A DNA stretch of 64,000 nucleotides from contig CAXKWD010000006.1 in assembly GCA_964059195.1 (NCBI GenBank), positions 68,403,073 through 68,467,072 on the forward strand, written 5' to 3'. The DNA comes from Ectobius pallidus. Lineage: Eukaryota; Arthropoda; Insecta; Blattodea; Ectobiidae. Shown piece by piece: positions 16,886 to 29,105 of the stretch (positions are counted from its first letter, which is position 1; every line of letters starts with the position of its first letter). The translations under genes and the position numbers were made by a program. Below the pieces are notes generated by a model, which ran no database searches, had not been told where the DNA came from, and was given only the letters and a program-made list of their open reading frames with translations.

Positions 16886-17317
16886 ACATTTGGAGTTACA
16901 GACTAATTCTACTTTAGAAAAGAAGCCTACAGGAGTCTCTTTAGTCCTACAAGTCAATTACAGCTTATAATTCGAAAGTGCATGATCTATAGGAAAACAA
17001 ATGCAAGCTATGTTATTGAAAGAAATTACCCTTCGGGCCATAAACATTCATTGCATAAGAGGCCTGCCTATGCATAAACAATAAATTGTTTGTGTGAATA
17101 GGAAAATAAATTCCAAATCAACAGTTTACAGCCAACAGCCAAGCACTTCGTGTTTCTCGCAAAAGCTAAAAAAAAAAAATAATATCAGAAACAGAAAAAA
17201 ATACGTTCTTCCTATAATATAATTTAAGGTGTAAATAGTATTATAGCTACATAGACGATAGATTCAAATGTTTTATTCTTTCTTTGAATTTTACCACCTC
17301 TGTTGAAGTGACGTTTA

Positions 17318-17732
17318 TGTGGCCCACGCCGTCCAAGCCTTATAGGACCGCGACCTGTCGGGAAGAGAGAATTTATAAGAATCTCTTACATCTCGTTTTC
17401 ACCAGACAAGGAAATGAAGGGCTTCCTCCTAGGAGAGATAAGCACAATACCGAGGCCCCCTCCGAGACAGCACGAACACATAGGACGAGACTCATCAGCT
17501 GCACACACACACTCGTTCCGATCATGACGTGGATAGGATGAAGGTGATAATGACGGCAAGGTGGTATATCTATGGTCTACGGGGGCCTAAATTTGCCCGA
17601 AATTCGTCTGACAGGTGAGGGAAAATTCCGCGGAAGCCCCACCTAGGAAACTTATCCCGACCAAAAATCGAACCCGGGTCTGCTGCGTGAGAAGAGGGGA
17701 TGAACACCCTACGCCATAGCCGTGGACTAGAT
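17318..17732. repeat. Dispersed repeat family S3, long copy
   Basis: Starts with GTGGCCCACGCCGTCCAAGC and GCGACCTGTCGGGA, contains CACCAGACAAGGA, and ends with a block CGAACCCGGGTCTGCTGCGTGAGA...CTACGCC...CCGTGGAC. The 35,535-35,697 copy has the same outer blocks with a shorter middle. The CGAACCCGGGTC word read on the opposite strand resembles a tRNA-type B box, so a SINE origin is likely. Confidence 0.55.
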
Positions 17733-18588
17733 TCAAATTACACAACTAATTATTTCCAGTTAATAATTAACGTAGTTATTGTTCACTTTCAAATAGCTAA
17801 AGTTCCCTCATTCGTATTCAGTTAAACATCATGGTAATGTTTATCATTTACTGATATTACTGATTTAACATCAATTAAAATATCTGTAAAACCATTTTTT
17901 CATTAGTGTAATTCCAACAGCTTGTGTGGATTAACGGTTGTGTGATACAAGAAAACATGGAATTATTTCAACTCTAAGAATATGGATTAAAGTTTTCAAT
18001 GCTGTAGTCTATATAATGAAAAAAGCCTAATGTTTCGGTTATAAAGTTAAATGTGATCTATTTATGAAACAATTTCCATAATATTTTAGTTTATTACTTT
18101 TTTCCTTAGTAAAGTACAATTTAGTGAATAGAGGCGGTTCATTGCTCAAATACACTTAAACAGAATATGAAAACGAAACACGCATATTTCTGTGGAAGCA
18201 AGTCATGAAGAATCCTTATGTATAATTACAAATTGCATCGATAATGGTAACGACTTAACTTCTTTCGAAGTGTAATTTTTTACCTTCTTTAACCGTAATT
18301 CTTCCACTAGCTGTAAGTAGAAGTAGTATCCTCAACTTGTTTTTTCGAGTTTTTAACTTGAGATGTGTGAGTAGAAAATAGTACGCCTAATTTATGAAGC
18401 AAGTGATGAAGGAGATTTTTTTGGTGAGTAATTATGCATACAAAACGAGGGAAATGATATATATTTACCACTATTTTCAGACGACCGTTAATAGCCTATT
18501 TGTGAGAAAATAATAAATATTTCATTTATTCAATTGATTTACGCACAGTGTGATTTTTATGTGAAAAATGACAAATTGTGGCAATATC
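17733..18588. other. Unassigned AT-rich intergenic DNA
   Basis: Nothing recognised on either strand. Confidence 0.5.
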
Positions 18589-18589
18589 T

Positions 18590-18665
18590 ACTGGCGTAGC
18601 TCAGTTGGTAAGACAATTGGCACGAATATCCAAAGGTCATGGGTTTAAGTCCCAGTGTCAGAGGG
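18590..18665 (+). repeat. tRNA-like unit (SINE head or tRNA relic)
   Basis: GGCGTAGCTCAGTTGGTAAG resembles a tRNA D-arm/A box and GGGTTTAAGTCCCA a T-arm/B box, about 35 bp apart. The acceptor-stem halves do not pair convincingly, so a SINE head or decayed tRNA is more likely than an active gene. Confidence 0.5.
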
Positions 18666-19094
18666 AATTTTCTCCTATAATATTATCACGTAATGTCCGA
18701 CAGAGACAATAATCTGTGGTACGAGAATGCATGTGCATTTATCTATATTGAATTGAGTTTTTCTTAGGAAACTAAAATATTTAAAGTAAATAAGATAGCA
18801 GTTTTTAAAACTTAGTTTAATCCTTCTCGCATGCCTCAGATTTTTGGTCACCACAGGCGATGTGGCGACCCCGAAACTTCGCGCCCTTATTAGACAGCTG
18901 GGTGTTAACTCCCAAAATGAAACCTCTTGTCGCAATGTATAGGACAGATAAATATAGACCTATGCGAGAATTTGAAGTTCTTTTTCATTTCTTCCTTTTT
19001 CCTACTTTAATTATTTTCATTAAGTGATTTCCACAATTTTAAAGAATTTGTATTCCAAAGATGCCCATTCGCATATTAATTTCAGATTTCTTCA

Positions 19095-19137
<43 letters not shown>

Positions 19138-19544
19138 TATATATTGTATAAGCGATTTAAAGGATTTACGGATTTAAAAAATCTGATGTGAAAGTCACAT
19201 AACTTCCTCTGCCCAAATAAAAGTTAGCAGTATTCACATGTCCTTTTACGGAATCGCAAGACACAATTTTACGCTAATTATCCTATAAATATCTCTTCTT
19301 TCAATGATGCGACTAAAAGCGCAAGGCTATATAACAAACTTAAAAAAAAAGAACAAGTGACTGCAGACTTTCCGCCGTAAAGAATAATTTCCGAAATTTA
19401 TCGAATATTTCCCTCAGATACTTCTTTACTCTATGCATGGCCAACAATACATCTTTCTCACTTCACATTGTTATATAGAATAAGAGGCCGTGAAAGAGCG
19501 GCACACAAGACAAAATTTCTACAAATAGTGGGTGAACAGTGGAT
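18666..19544. other. Unassigned DNA with an AT microsatellite
   Basis: The AT dinucleotide repeat lies at about 19,100-19,143. Nothing else recognised. Confidence 0.5.
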
Positions 19545-20548
19545 GGCTTGTAACTACCCTCAGAGAATTTTTTCGAAAAAAGTTTCAAATAAAAGTTTTA
19601 GCTCTCAGTAAAAGGAACATATGTGCAAATTTTAAAGAAAATCGTTAGAGCCGTTTTCGAGAAAATCGCGAAAAACGAAAATTTCTTCATGTAAAGTCCC
19701 CTTAAAAATAAGAGAAAATAGTCGCCAATCTTATCCTCACATCTTCAGAAGGTACCTGACCCAAATACGAAATTTTGTTTTCATACGATTTTCCGTTTTG
19801 GAGCTAGCTTGTTCACAGATATTCCACACAGACACACACACAGACACACAGACACACTGACACACAGACATGTTTCCAAAAATAGTATTTTTGGATTCAG
19901 GGGGCCTTGAAACGTGTATATATGCTAAAAACTCAACTTCGAATTTTGGGGTCGAAAACAATACTTCCTCTACCTATAGTACCTATGGTACGGGCAGAGG
20001 AAGTAAAAACATATATTTTTAATGCCAAAAATAAAATGTTTTCGAGGAGACGAAATACCTTCTATAAGAAACACACGAGCAATTTGATTGTTGGGGGAAA
20101 CGTTCCTATTAGCAAAACAGTTTCAACTGTGAAATTAATTCAAGATGGCCTTGCTCGATTCCTATCTTGATTCATTTGTTTACGATTCGCAGAGATCTGA
20201 GTTTTTAAACATAGGTGAGAGACATGAAGGGGAGAATGATTGCACGCCTTATTGGGAAAACATTGAATGATTTGGAGGAACCACAATATGTGGTTTGGGG
20301 GGGGGGGGGGGTTGGGAACACGAATCTGAGAAATTCCCCCCGAAGATTCGTTTTGTTCATTTAATTATTTATATTTTTAACGTTAAACAATGTAGTTAAG
20401 AATAAAATTATATAATTGGAGCAATTTATGTAAAAACGATGTCAGTGTTAATAATTATGTTTTAATTATTTATCTGTTAAATAAATTATTTAAACAAAAC
20501 ATATGTTGACCAAATAATCGTGGGCGATGCCGCGGACACCAGCTAGTA
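19545..20548 (-). repeat. Dispersed repeat family A, longest copy, minus orientation
   Basis: On the minus strand it opens with ACTAGCTGGTGTCCGCGG-CATCGCCCACG (20,548 downward), includes a C15 run (G15 on the plus strand at 20,297-20,311), a TGTGTCTG tract (19,830-19,870) and then the family A body (GGCGACTATTTTCTCTTA ... AAAACGGCTCTAACGATTTT) to about 19,545. The opening word recurs at 22,143 on the plus strand, suggesting a defined element end. Confidence 0.55.
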
Positions 20549-22142
20549 TCTCATAAAATTTGAGGACAAAAATGTAGTTTCCATGACAGGAGTTTACACG
20601 AGAGCCTGGTATTTCTTCAGATATCTCTACTCTGTTTTGAACTATGAGACATCATAAATACCCTGAGGATTTGATTGCACTGAAAACAACAACACAGTAG
20701 TGTTTTCAACGGACCAGATTCCCTGTAGAATGGTCTTCTAATTTACAGTAATGCATCTGAGACCAAATTTTAGAAGAAGACAATGTTTTCATGAAGAAGT
20801 GATGAACAAAGATTTCCATAGGCAGAGAAAGATATACAAATACATAAATGACGCTACACTCAGGAGAGGACAAAGCAACAGAAAAAGAAATGGGAACAAA
20901 CAATGGGAGGTGCCTTTAAATGAGAGGTAGAAATAGAACAAAAGCAGATGTGAAAGAGAGAGAAAGTAGAAACTAATTACAAAAGCCATTAGTTTTAGAA
21001 GGACTCGTGATGAGAATGATTTTTCTGTTCTTCTGTTTTCGGGCGAGGAGCTATAGCCATCGAATACCTGTCTGTACGGTTGTATCCTTTCATGTTATTA
21101 ACTGTTCTTCAGTTAAAAAAAAAAAAACGTGAATGTGCGAAGTGAGAGGAATACTAATGTTGATCACTGAAAAGTTAAAATACATTTTTTGTACTTAGTA
21201 TTGAAGCAAAATGTACCAAAACACATCACAATATTTTTAATGGTCTGTGAAAGCAGGTATAATTTTTGACGTTTACTTACAATATTTTATAATCCATGGA
21301 ATTTTCAAATTAGATTCTCGTAACTTAAGGGATGAAGGGAGTGTTGGTTTAGCCATTCTGGCCAAGAATTTTTTTATGTAAAAATCCCGCATATCCTGAA
21401 GTGTAACTCCGGAAAATTTTATGCCACTTGTGCACATGGAAAGGTGTTGCTAACGCCGTATTTAAAGTACCATGCGCTTTAAACTGCCAGTGCATGCAAA
21501 CTAGCTTCTTCAGTGTTATTTAGTAAAATTCAAAATATATATTCTCCCACAATAACAGAGATATTGCTTCCCGGAATTTTTTCACAATTTGAAACAATTT
21601 TTAACAGATTTTTTAATAGGTCTTCTTAAAAAAAGTATTATGATCATACATCAATTTTTTCACACTTATAATTTTCTTATGTAAAATATATTTTTAAGAC
21701 AAAAAGTAGAAATAACTTTTAAAATCCGTCATTATTTTTTAAAGCAGGCATAAAAATTCAGATTTATATTTTAATATCTGTCGGGGAAGATAATTTCATT
21801 TTGTATTAAAAAAATCAATTCAACTAATCATTACCGCAGAAAAGAACTCAGATAATAAACTGAAACTTTAAACTGTGATTTTTGTTCAGGTTTTAGTTAA
21901 GTGTGTAAAATTTTAAGTTATGCCACAAACAAATTAGAAAATCACTCTCAACACTTCGGTAAACTTCGGTAAACGTCGGTCAATTTACTCTGACTCTGAT
22001 TCACAATGCGCTGTGCTGTAATAGGTTGACCAGATGCCCTGCTTTTCGTAGGAAACATTCTAAACACTTTATGCTACGGCCCGTGAATAGGCTTCAAAAT
22101 TTTATAAAATAAAATCTTGGTTTTAAATATATATATAAGTAC
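20549..22142. other. Unassigned AT-rich intergenic DNA
   Basis: Nothing recognised on either strand. Confidence 0.5.
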
Positions 22143-22180
22143 ACTAGCATGTGCCCGCGGCTTCGCCCGCGATAATTATT
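22143..22180 (+). repeat. Repeat-family terminus ACTAGC...CCCGCGGCTTCGCCCGCG
   Basis: The same opening word as the minus-strand repeat ending at 20,548, in divergent orientation. Words of this kind are widespread at one end of invertebrate repeats. The body to the right is not clearly shared with family A. Confidence 0.45.
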
Positions 22181-22712
22181 TCAAATATTAAAAATTAAGA
22201 GCATAATAGTTAAATCATTATATTTATTAACACCTAAATCACGTAGACTACATACCACGATTAGATAGCATCGCCTGGTAAAAGCGATCTCAGATTCGAG
22301 TTCCTTGGTCCAGATAACCCCTGTATAGTGAGTTTCGTCAAAATAAAACAATGTTTGACCATATTAGGGCTTACAACATTCAAGCGATCGCGAAAGTTTA
22401 ATTTCCAAGGTATGACAAAAATAGACAAAGCCAACTGTAATTGTCAAACTTCCATTTAATTTAATTCCAAACCCATCTGAACCCCACTGGCAACAATATG
22501 TTTTAATGTCAAATGTGATTCGGATTCGATAATTCTGTGTAAAAAGGGATTAAGTATTCTCAAAAACACTTGATTTTTGGCATTTAAAATCAGAATTTTT
22601 CAAAATCCTTTCTTAGTGAGCACCTACATTATGAAACGAAGGTACTGTCAAAATTCAAAGTCTCTACCTGTTATAGTTTTGGCTCTACGTTGATTCCTGT
22701 CAGTCGGGACAA
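22181..22712. other. Unassigned DNA to the right of the repeat terminus
   Basis: Probably the body of the element that starts at 22,143, but no coding or second end was recognised. Confidence 0.35.
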
Positions 22713-22714
22713 AG

Positions 22715-22793
<79 letters not shown>

Positions 22794-22810
22794 AAGAAGA
22801 GAAGATATAT
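22713..22810. repeat. TA microsatellite running into GA microsatellite
   Basis: About 36 bp of TA followed directly by about 38 bp of GA and a degenerate GA tail. The 66-residue ORF across it is an artefact. Confidence 0.95.
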
Positions 22811-23766
22811 ATCCTGCGAAAACTCATGCAAAAAGAAGCTTATATAAAATATGTAATTGTGTAATTACTATAAAGAGTTGTAATATGTAACCTAAGTTTT
22901 ATGAGTGAAAGGAAAAGGATTTTATCGTACATAGTGCCCTAACCTAATATTACAATACAAATGTTCTTTGAAATTTAATACAAGTTACATCATTTTGAAG
23001 TTGCCTCCAATAGCCAGAGAATATTATTTTCCTGTTATAATATGATTACCATAATATCCGGTATGACGTTGCACTTTATATAGAAGGGGAAAATGTCAAT
23101 TAAGTGTTTTACCAGACCAGTTAAACGACCGGGTTCTGCTTCTTCAGCCTGAAATTCTGACCAACCAGGTTTTAGTATAGGCTAATATGGCAATAAAATG
23201 ATACAATAAATGATCATGAAACTCCGTTCTGATACAGTTTCGGGTGATGGCGTGCGGATAGAAAGGAAGCACGGTCAGTAACAGAAACAACATGTATTGA
23301 CTGACTTTAAGTAATAAGTACCGGTACACTGTAATATTCCATTATAAACTACGTTAAAATAACTATGAATTATTACAATTTAAAGCATGAAAGCGATGAT
23401 CAGTTGAACATTACCGGTTTCTTGTTATAAATATCCAGTGCACACGAAGTCCTCTATTACGTCAGAATTCTAGTTCTTGAATTAACCTGGGACACTCAAG
23501 ATCTGATTGCGTTATAGGCTAAAAATTCTATACAAGTATACACTTAAAACAGTCTTCATACAATTGGGAGATGCAACTAGTATCTTAAAGTTATGGTCTC
23601 CTTGTTATTATCTTAAAATGTAAAAGATAGGCTACTATAAGCCATTATTGATGGAGTATGTTTGTACCTACTCTATATAACCTTAGGTCTGTTGCGGCCA
23701 AATTTTTCGATAGGCCTATACTTATTGCACAAGAATCCAGTTTTGTTAGATTTATGTTGAGCACGG
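22811..23766. other. Unassigned AT-rich DNA left of the LTR element
   Basis: Nothing recognised; carries one AGGCCTAT word at 23,713. Confidence 0.5.
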
Positions 23767-23770
23767 ACCA

Positions 23771-25017
23771 TGTAACGGTTCGCCCTCCTAATTTAGGGTA
23801 CGAAACAAATTACAGCCACGGTTTCGCTACAGTCGAAGCAGAGATTATCTTCAGTATCAAGGGGGCAAATCTGGGTAATTATGGTTCTTATAACAGTCTA
23901 CTTTATGCTTTGATGTAATTAAAAACTCACTGATTAACTGGTAAGAGTGGTGTTTATTTTACTTTGTTTGCAAAAACAGTTAATAGGCTTTCTCAAAATA
24001 CTCGTCGTTCGTGAACTTTGACTTCAGATGGGTGGATCTCGTTATTAAGGTATCTTTTTCCTTAATCTCGTGTATTCACTAGAATACCTCGTAAAGTCGT
24101 TGATTCACTGGTACTTACAGTTTGATACACACTGAATTTAAATTGGTACTCAGCTATAATTGAGCCGTACCTCAAACCTGAATATATTCGTCGTGTAGAT
24201 TTAAAGTAATACTGCAGAGAATGATATTTAAATCATTCACTGATAGAAGAATATAGTAATAGCTCCCCGACTTCTAACAAGTCGGAAGCTGTATGCCTTG
24301 AAGACGTCCACGCTCACCAAGAGCTTAGACGAGAGAGAGTGCTGATACCAGTCATTGCGTGTCCCCACCTATCATCGTTCAAAGTCCGATACGCCTCGTA
24401 TTGCTTTTAGCCTCTTATAGCTATGTTTACATTGAGTTACATTGTTTTTCCGAGTCTTCGGACACAAACCCTTATTTCATTGGCTACAGTTCTCACCAAG
24501 CATAGATGCTAGTACACGTGGCTGGAGAAGCCTGGCCACGCGTTCAGTAAGGAGAAATGATTCTGGATCCCCCGAAACGCTATTGAGTATGAAACTTCCC
24601 ACTTACTAAGCCTTTAAATTTCAATAGAGTCAGTAAGCTCTCCTTTCTTTGCGTTTTTAGTTCAATAGCAGTGAGTTTCGTTATGAATAGCTGTCTGCTA
24701 CACCCCACTGAGATTCTTTAGTTCAGTTCAGAAGTCCATTCTTACGTTCCGGGAAATCCGTCTCGTTTCAATATCTACACAAGTCCAGCCTGAATATAAT
24801 ATTGCAAATATTATATTCGTATTTCATTTTTGCTGTAACCTGTTCAAATAATTTTAGTTGAATTTTACTTATTTCTATAATGTTATTGGTAATGCGATGT
24901 CTTAATTGATTAATATTTATCTCATTATTCTGATTAATAATTTTATATAATAAACTTATTTCGTTCATTATTATGATTTAGGCTGAGTAATTTAATTGCT
25001 AAGTAGCAATCGTCTCA
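23771..25017 (-). repeat. LTR (3' LTR relative to the minus-strand ORF)
   Basis: 1,247 bp, TG...CA ends. It differs from the other LTR at 24,488 (A, versus T at 28,572), 24,869 (T, versus A at 28,953) and 24,920 (T, versus G at 29,004). The short ORFs inside are not protein-like. Confidence 0.92.
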
Positions 25018-25715
25018 CATGCCCAAGAGAATTCTACGAAAATTTACGTTTTGTATTCAAAATTTCAAATTTACGGAGTAATTCTCTTTTACTCCTGACA
25101 TCAAGTGCTTAGTTGTGACGTAAGTGAGCAGAGTTTGTTATTGATCCCAGTACAGTGACATTCGTGCTAACTAGTATTCTATTACATGGTATAGCTTACA
25201 ATCTTCTCACAGTACTGTTATTTGTTGTGATGAGTGAATGACATTTCCTCTACCTGGCACAACTGATTCATTCATACTTCACATACTACAACATTTTCTT
25301 ACTATCTCATACACCACACCCTTCGCACACGGCAGGCTATCTTAGATCATGACTGCAGATACCTCACCTCATCAGGTAATAATGAAACACTAACACAAAA
25401 CCTAATTTAACCTAGAAATACAAACACTTGAAAACACTTACTAAATCTATTCTAACCTAGATAAAAGCGCGACCGGATCTATTTGGTACAACGTCCAGAC
25501 TAAAAAGAGATAACAACAATAAAATCGGCAGAGGATATATTTTCTGCACGTCCCATGAATTTCACATTTTTGAGGTTATACTGCAAGCCTACATTTCGCT
25601 TCATATCTGCTCCGCGGACATGTATACTTACAATAATAACACCTTCAGCTTTAGTACCTTTATTCTATTGAAATGACCCAAGCCTATTCCAATGTTGTTT
25701 TACCTATTTAAATGG

Positions 25716-27458
25716 TTATTCTTTGTACGGCCTAACAAATGAAAGATTGTACCGTCCCACTATTTTATTAGTTTTAGGATCAGTAACTTCATAGCAGATT
25801 CCATTAAAAACGTTAGTCACTACAAACGGTACTTTATAAAGTAACTCGCGGCGAGACATTCTTTTATTTCCTGCATTTGACAGATTCTTTCTGCGTATCA
25901 ATAGTTTGTCTCCCACAACAGGACTCCATTTTGCTTTGTGTCTCTTTGCTTTCTTTTTGCGCTTCGCGACACTCTTTCTAATGTTTTCAATCGCAATGCT
26001 ACAGTAATCTGTTAGCTTCCTGTTTACGCCATCATAAGGAATAGCTATTGGTAGGCCTGGTATGAGTGTTTTCGGTTCGTCATCTGCCATAAGTCTTACG
26101 AAATGTTCGGTACTAGTCATTTTCCCTTGCTCATTATAGTACCCTGAATAGAGTTCAGTCCTAGCTTCACTCTGACGTGAATCGCTCCAACATTTATCCA
26201 TAAATAACTTTTTGAATTCTTGGTACCCCGTTCCTTCTCTCATTACGACCGGCATCCAGTCTTTGCAACTACCCCCAAGCGATCTCTGTACAACTAGTAT
26301 CTTAAATTCTTCTCGAATGCCTTTAACTTTAAAGTATGTCTCTAGCTCCCTTATAAATTCATGAGGATTAGCATTCTTCTCATCATTATAATAAGGCAGA
26401 GGCCAGTCTAAGTCCGCGATTTTATTTACATGAGTATTATTATAGCTGGTTACTGGGATAACAACATTGTCGTGTAGGCCTAGGTCACCTCGCGAATTCT
26501 CTGATTCTAGGCTTATGCTCGGAGTCCTCGGTTCACCATCTTGACTCCCGTACGGGTGGGTATTTTCCGCATTCGTACAATGAATTAATTGTGAACAAAC
26601 CCCTCTACCATTCGCCTGAATTCCGGTACAAGAAATGTCATTACTCATCCTACTTATTTTATCAGCATGATCATTAACCTCTTTAGTCACATTACTCTGT
26701 ACTGCAACTATTTTGTTTGGTTTAGTTTCAATGTCATTAACCTGTCCTTGAATATTGGTACTTATTACCCCCATATCCACCGACAAAGCTTGAATTAATT
26801 TTTCCTCTAAATTTTTATTCTGAGTTCTTATATCCTGCTCTATTTTCTGTTCCAACTGTCTTTTATTTTCCTCGACTTCGTTTCGCACATGGTCGATCCT
26901 TTTAGTTAATTTTACAGTTGTTACTTTACTTTCGTCTGAGAGTTTATTTATCCTATCCTCATTTTTCTTTGATTTATCAGATAATTGATCAAGAATTAAT
27001 CTCATCTCATTGGTACTCCTATCCAATTTTTCCCCTAACTTTCTATTTTCCTCTTTACTGTCTTTTAAATTCCTATCAATCTTTTCAGCTAATTTTCTAG
27101 TTTCATCTTTACTGTCTTTTGCATTCCTATCCAATTTGACCATCATCGCCTCTATTAACGCAGACACTCCTTCTATCCCCTTTACTTGGTTTGACATTGT
27201 ATTTTCACAAGGCCTATCTTCCTGAACTACTGAAATCTCTGGTTCCCTCTCCTCACTAGTCTCCTGATTAACTACTAGGCGTTCATTAACTAATAGAATT
27301 TCAGATTCATTACTATTATTAATTTCCTGGCTACCTAATACAATTTCATTCTCTTGGATTTGATCTATTTCGCTATTAGTTAGCACGTCTTGACCGTTAT
27401 ACATTTCTTCGGTTTCCATATTTGAATTTACAGCTTTTCCGTTCCTTAACGTCATCAT
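25716..27458 (-). CDS. Gag fused to integrase C-terminal tail (LTR retrotransposon)
   Basis: 580 codons, uninterrupted. Residues about 1-75 are acidic and low complexity; 90-265 are a heptad-like coiled coil with repeated KLDRN/KDSKEE units; about 345-455 match a retrotransposon capsid region (NPHEFIRELETYFKVKG, ARTELYSGYYNEQGKM). From about residue 457 the sequence changes to an integrase tail: KLTDYCSIAIENIRKSVAKR, WSPVVGDKLLIRRKNLS and a final SFVRPYKE, as found after the catalytic core of gypsy-type integrases. Everything normally between (zinc knuckle, protease, RT, RNase H, integrase core) is missing, yet the frame is kept across the joint. A Gag protein could support particle formation by helper elements; a role for the integrase tail is speculative. 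The start at 27,458 is the first of two adjacent ATGs. Confidence 0.8.
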   Translation of the reverse strand: MMTLRNGKAVNSNMETEEMYNGQDVLTNSEIDQIQENEIVLGSQEINNSNESEILLVNERLVVNQETSEEREPEISVVQEDRPCENTMSNQVKGIEGVSALIEAMMVKLDRNAKDSKDETRKLAEKIDRNLKDSKEENRKLGEKLDRSTNEMRLILDQLSDKSKKNEDRINKLSDESKVTTVKLTKRIDHVRNEVEENKRQLEQKIEQDIRTQNKNLEEKLIQALSVDMGVISTNIQGQVNDIETKPNKIVAVQSNVTKEVNDHADKISRMSNDISCTGIQANGRGVCSQLIHCTNAENTHPYGSQDGEPRTPSISLESENSRGDLGLHDNVVIPVTSYNNTHVNKIADLDWPLPYYNDEKNANPHEFIRELETYFKVKGIREEFKILVVQRSLGGSCKDWMPVVMREGTGYQEFKKLFMDKCWSDSRQSEARTELYSGYYNEQGKMTSTEHFVRLMADDEPKTLIPGLPIAIPYDGVNRKLTDYCSIAIENIRKSVAKRKKKAKRHKAKWSPVVGDKLLIRRKNLSNAGNKRMSRRELLYKVPFVVTNVFNGICYEVTDPKTNKIVGRYNLSFVRPYKE

Positions 27459-27854
27459 TTCTACGCAACCCTAGCTTTATTTACTGCACTGGGATCACTC
27501 AATATATAAAAAGCATGCTCACTCACCTTTGAATACATATAAATCAGACCCTTCACAGAACATAAATACATATAATACCCTCTTATAACTAGCAATAATA
27601 CCCTCTTATAAACTAATGTTTTTACAAGGCTTTTTTACTGCTGCTCCGGTATTCTATCTTCGGTCTGCCCACTCCTGATTCTTCTTACTTGGGTCTTGAA
27701 TTTATTTATCCCTATCTTGACTTTTTCTTCCCATTAATCGTCATAATGTATGTAGTCTCTACTTAATGGTGTGTGTAACAGTTATTATTTTTATTTTAAT
27801 GTTCTGGGTCGCCACAATTTAACTTCGAGCCCCACAGATTGGGTAAGCCACGTA

Positions 27855-29101
27855 TGTAACGGTTCGCCCTCCTAATTTAGGGTACGAAACAAATTACAGC
27901 CACGGTTTCGCTACAGTCGAAGCAGAGATTATCTTCAGTATCAAGGGGGCAAATCTGGGTAATTATGGTTCTTATAACAGTCTACTTTATGCTTTGATGT
28001 AATTAAAAACTCACTGATTAACTGGTAAGAGTGGTGTTTATTTTACTTTGTTTGCAAAAACAGTTAATAGGCTTTCTCAAAATACTCGTCGTTCGTGAAC
28101 TTTGACTTCAGATGGGTGGATCTCGTTATTAAGGTATCTTTTTCCTTAATCTCGTGTATTCACTAGAATACCTCGTAAAGTCGTTGATTCACTGGTACTT
28201 ACAGTTTGATACACACTGAATTTAAATTGGTACTCAGCTATAATTGAGCCGTACCTCAAACCTGAATATATTCGTCGTGTAGATTTAAAGTAATACTGCA
28301 GAGAATGATATTTAAATCATTCACTGATAGAAGAATATAGTAATAGCTCCCCGACTTCTAACAAGTCGGAAGCTGTATGCCTTGAAGACGTCCACGCTCA
28401 CCAAGAGCTTAGACGAGAGAGAGTGCTGATACCAGTCATTGCGTGTCCCCACCTATCATCGTTCAAAGTCCGATACGCCTCGTATTGCTTTTAGCCTCTT
28501 ATAGCTATGTTTACATTGAGTTACATTGTTTTTCCGAGTCTTCGGACACAAACCCTTATTTCATTGGCTACTGTTCTCACCAAGCATAGATGCTAGTACA
28601 CGTGGCTGGAGAAGCCTGGCCACGCGTTCAGTAAGGAGAAATGATTCTGGATCCCCCGAAACGCTATTGAGTATGAAACTTCCCACTTACTAAGCCTTTA
28701 AATTTCAATAGAGTCAGTAAGCTCTCCTTTCTTTGCGTTTTTAGTTCAATAGCAGTGAGTTTCGTTATGAATAGCTGTCTGCTACACCCCACTGAGATTC
28801 TTTAGTTCAGTTCAGAAGTCCATTCTTACGTTCCGGGAAATCCGTCTCGTTTCAATATCTACACAAGTCCAGCCTGAATATAATATTGCAAATATTATAT
28901 TCGTATTTCATTTTTGCTGTAACCTGTTCAAATAATTTTAGTTGAATTTTACATATTTCTATAATGTTATTGGTAATGCGATGTCTTAATTGATTAATAT
29001 TTAGCTCATTATTCTGATTAATAATTTTATATAATAAACTTATTTCGTTCATTATTATGATTTAGGCTGAGTAATTTAATTGCTAAGTAGCAATCGTCTC
29101 A
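27855..29101 (-). repeat. LTR (5' LTR relative to the minus-strand ORF)
   Basis: 1,247 bp and about 99.8% identical to 23,771-25,017 by eye, with no length change. Confidence 0.92.
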
Positions 29102-29105
29102 ACCA

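Larger units (their letters stand above)
23767..29105 (-). mobile_element. Young non-autonomous LTR retrotransposon with ACCA target duplication
   Basis: Two direct repeats of 1,247 bp (23,771-25,017 and 27,855-29,101) bound a 2.84-kb interior. Both begin TGTAACGG and end GTCTCA, and ACCA flanks the pair on the left (23,767-23,770) and right (29,102-29,105). The only long ORF is on the minus strand, so LTR2 is the 5' LTR and the 5' leader is about 396 bp. I saw three base differences between the LTRs and no indel, so the insertion is recent. Gag and integrase wording place it among gypsy/Ty3-like elements. Protease, reverse transcriptase, RNase H and most of integrase are absent, so it would depend on a helper. 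I could not identify a convincing primer-binding site. Confidence 0.85.

Noticed and set aside
18590..18665. Functional tRNA gene
   Set aside because: No pairing acceptor stem and poor anticodon arm.
24768..24968. 66-codon ORF repeated at 28,852-29,052
   Set aside because: Repeated only because it lies in the two LTRs; no protein character.
26918..27225. Plus-strand ORFs opposite the Gag coiled coil
   Set aside because: Shadow frames of the minus-strand Gag gene.
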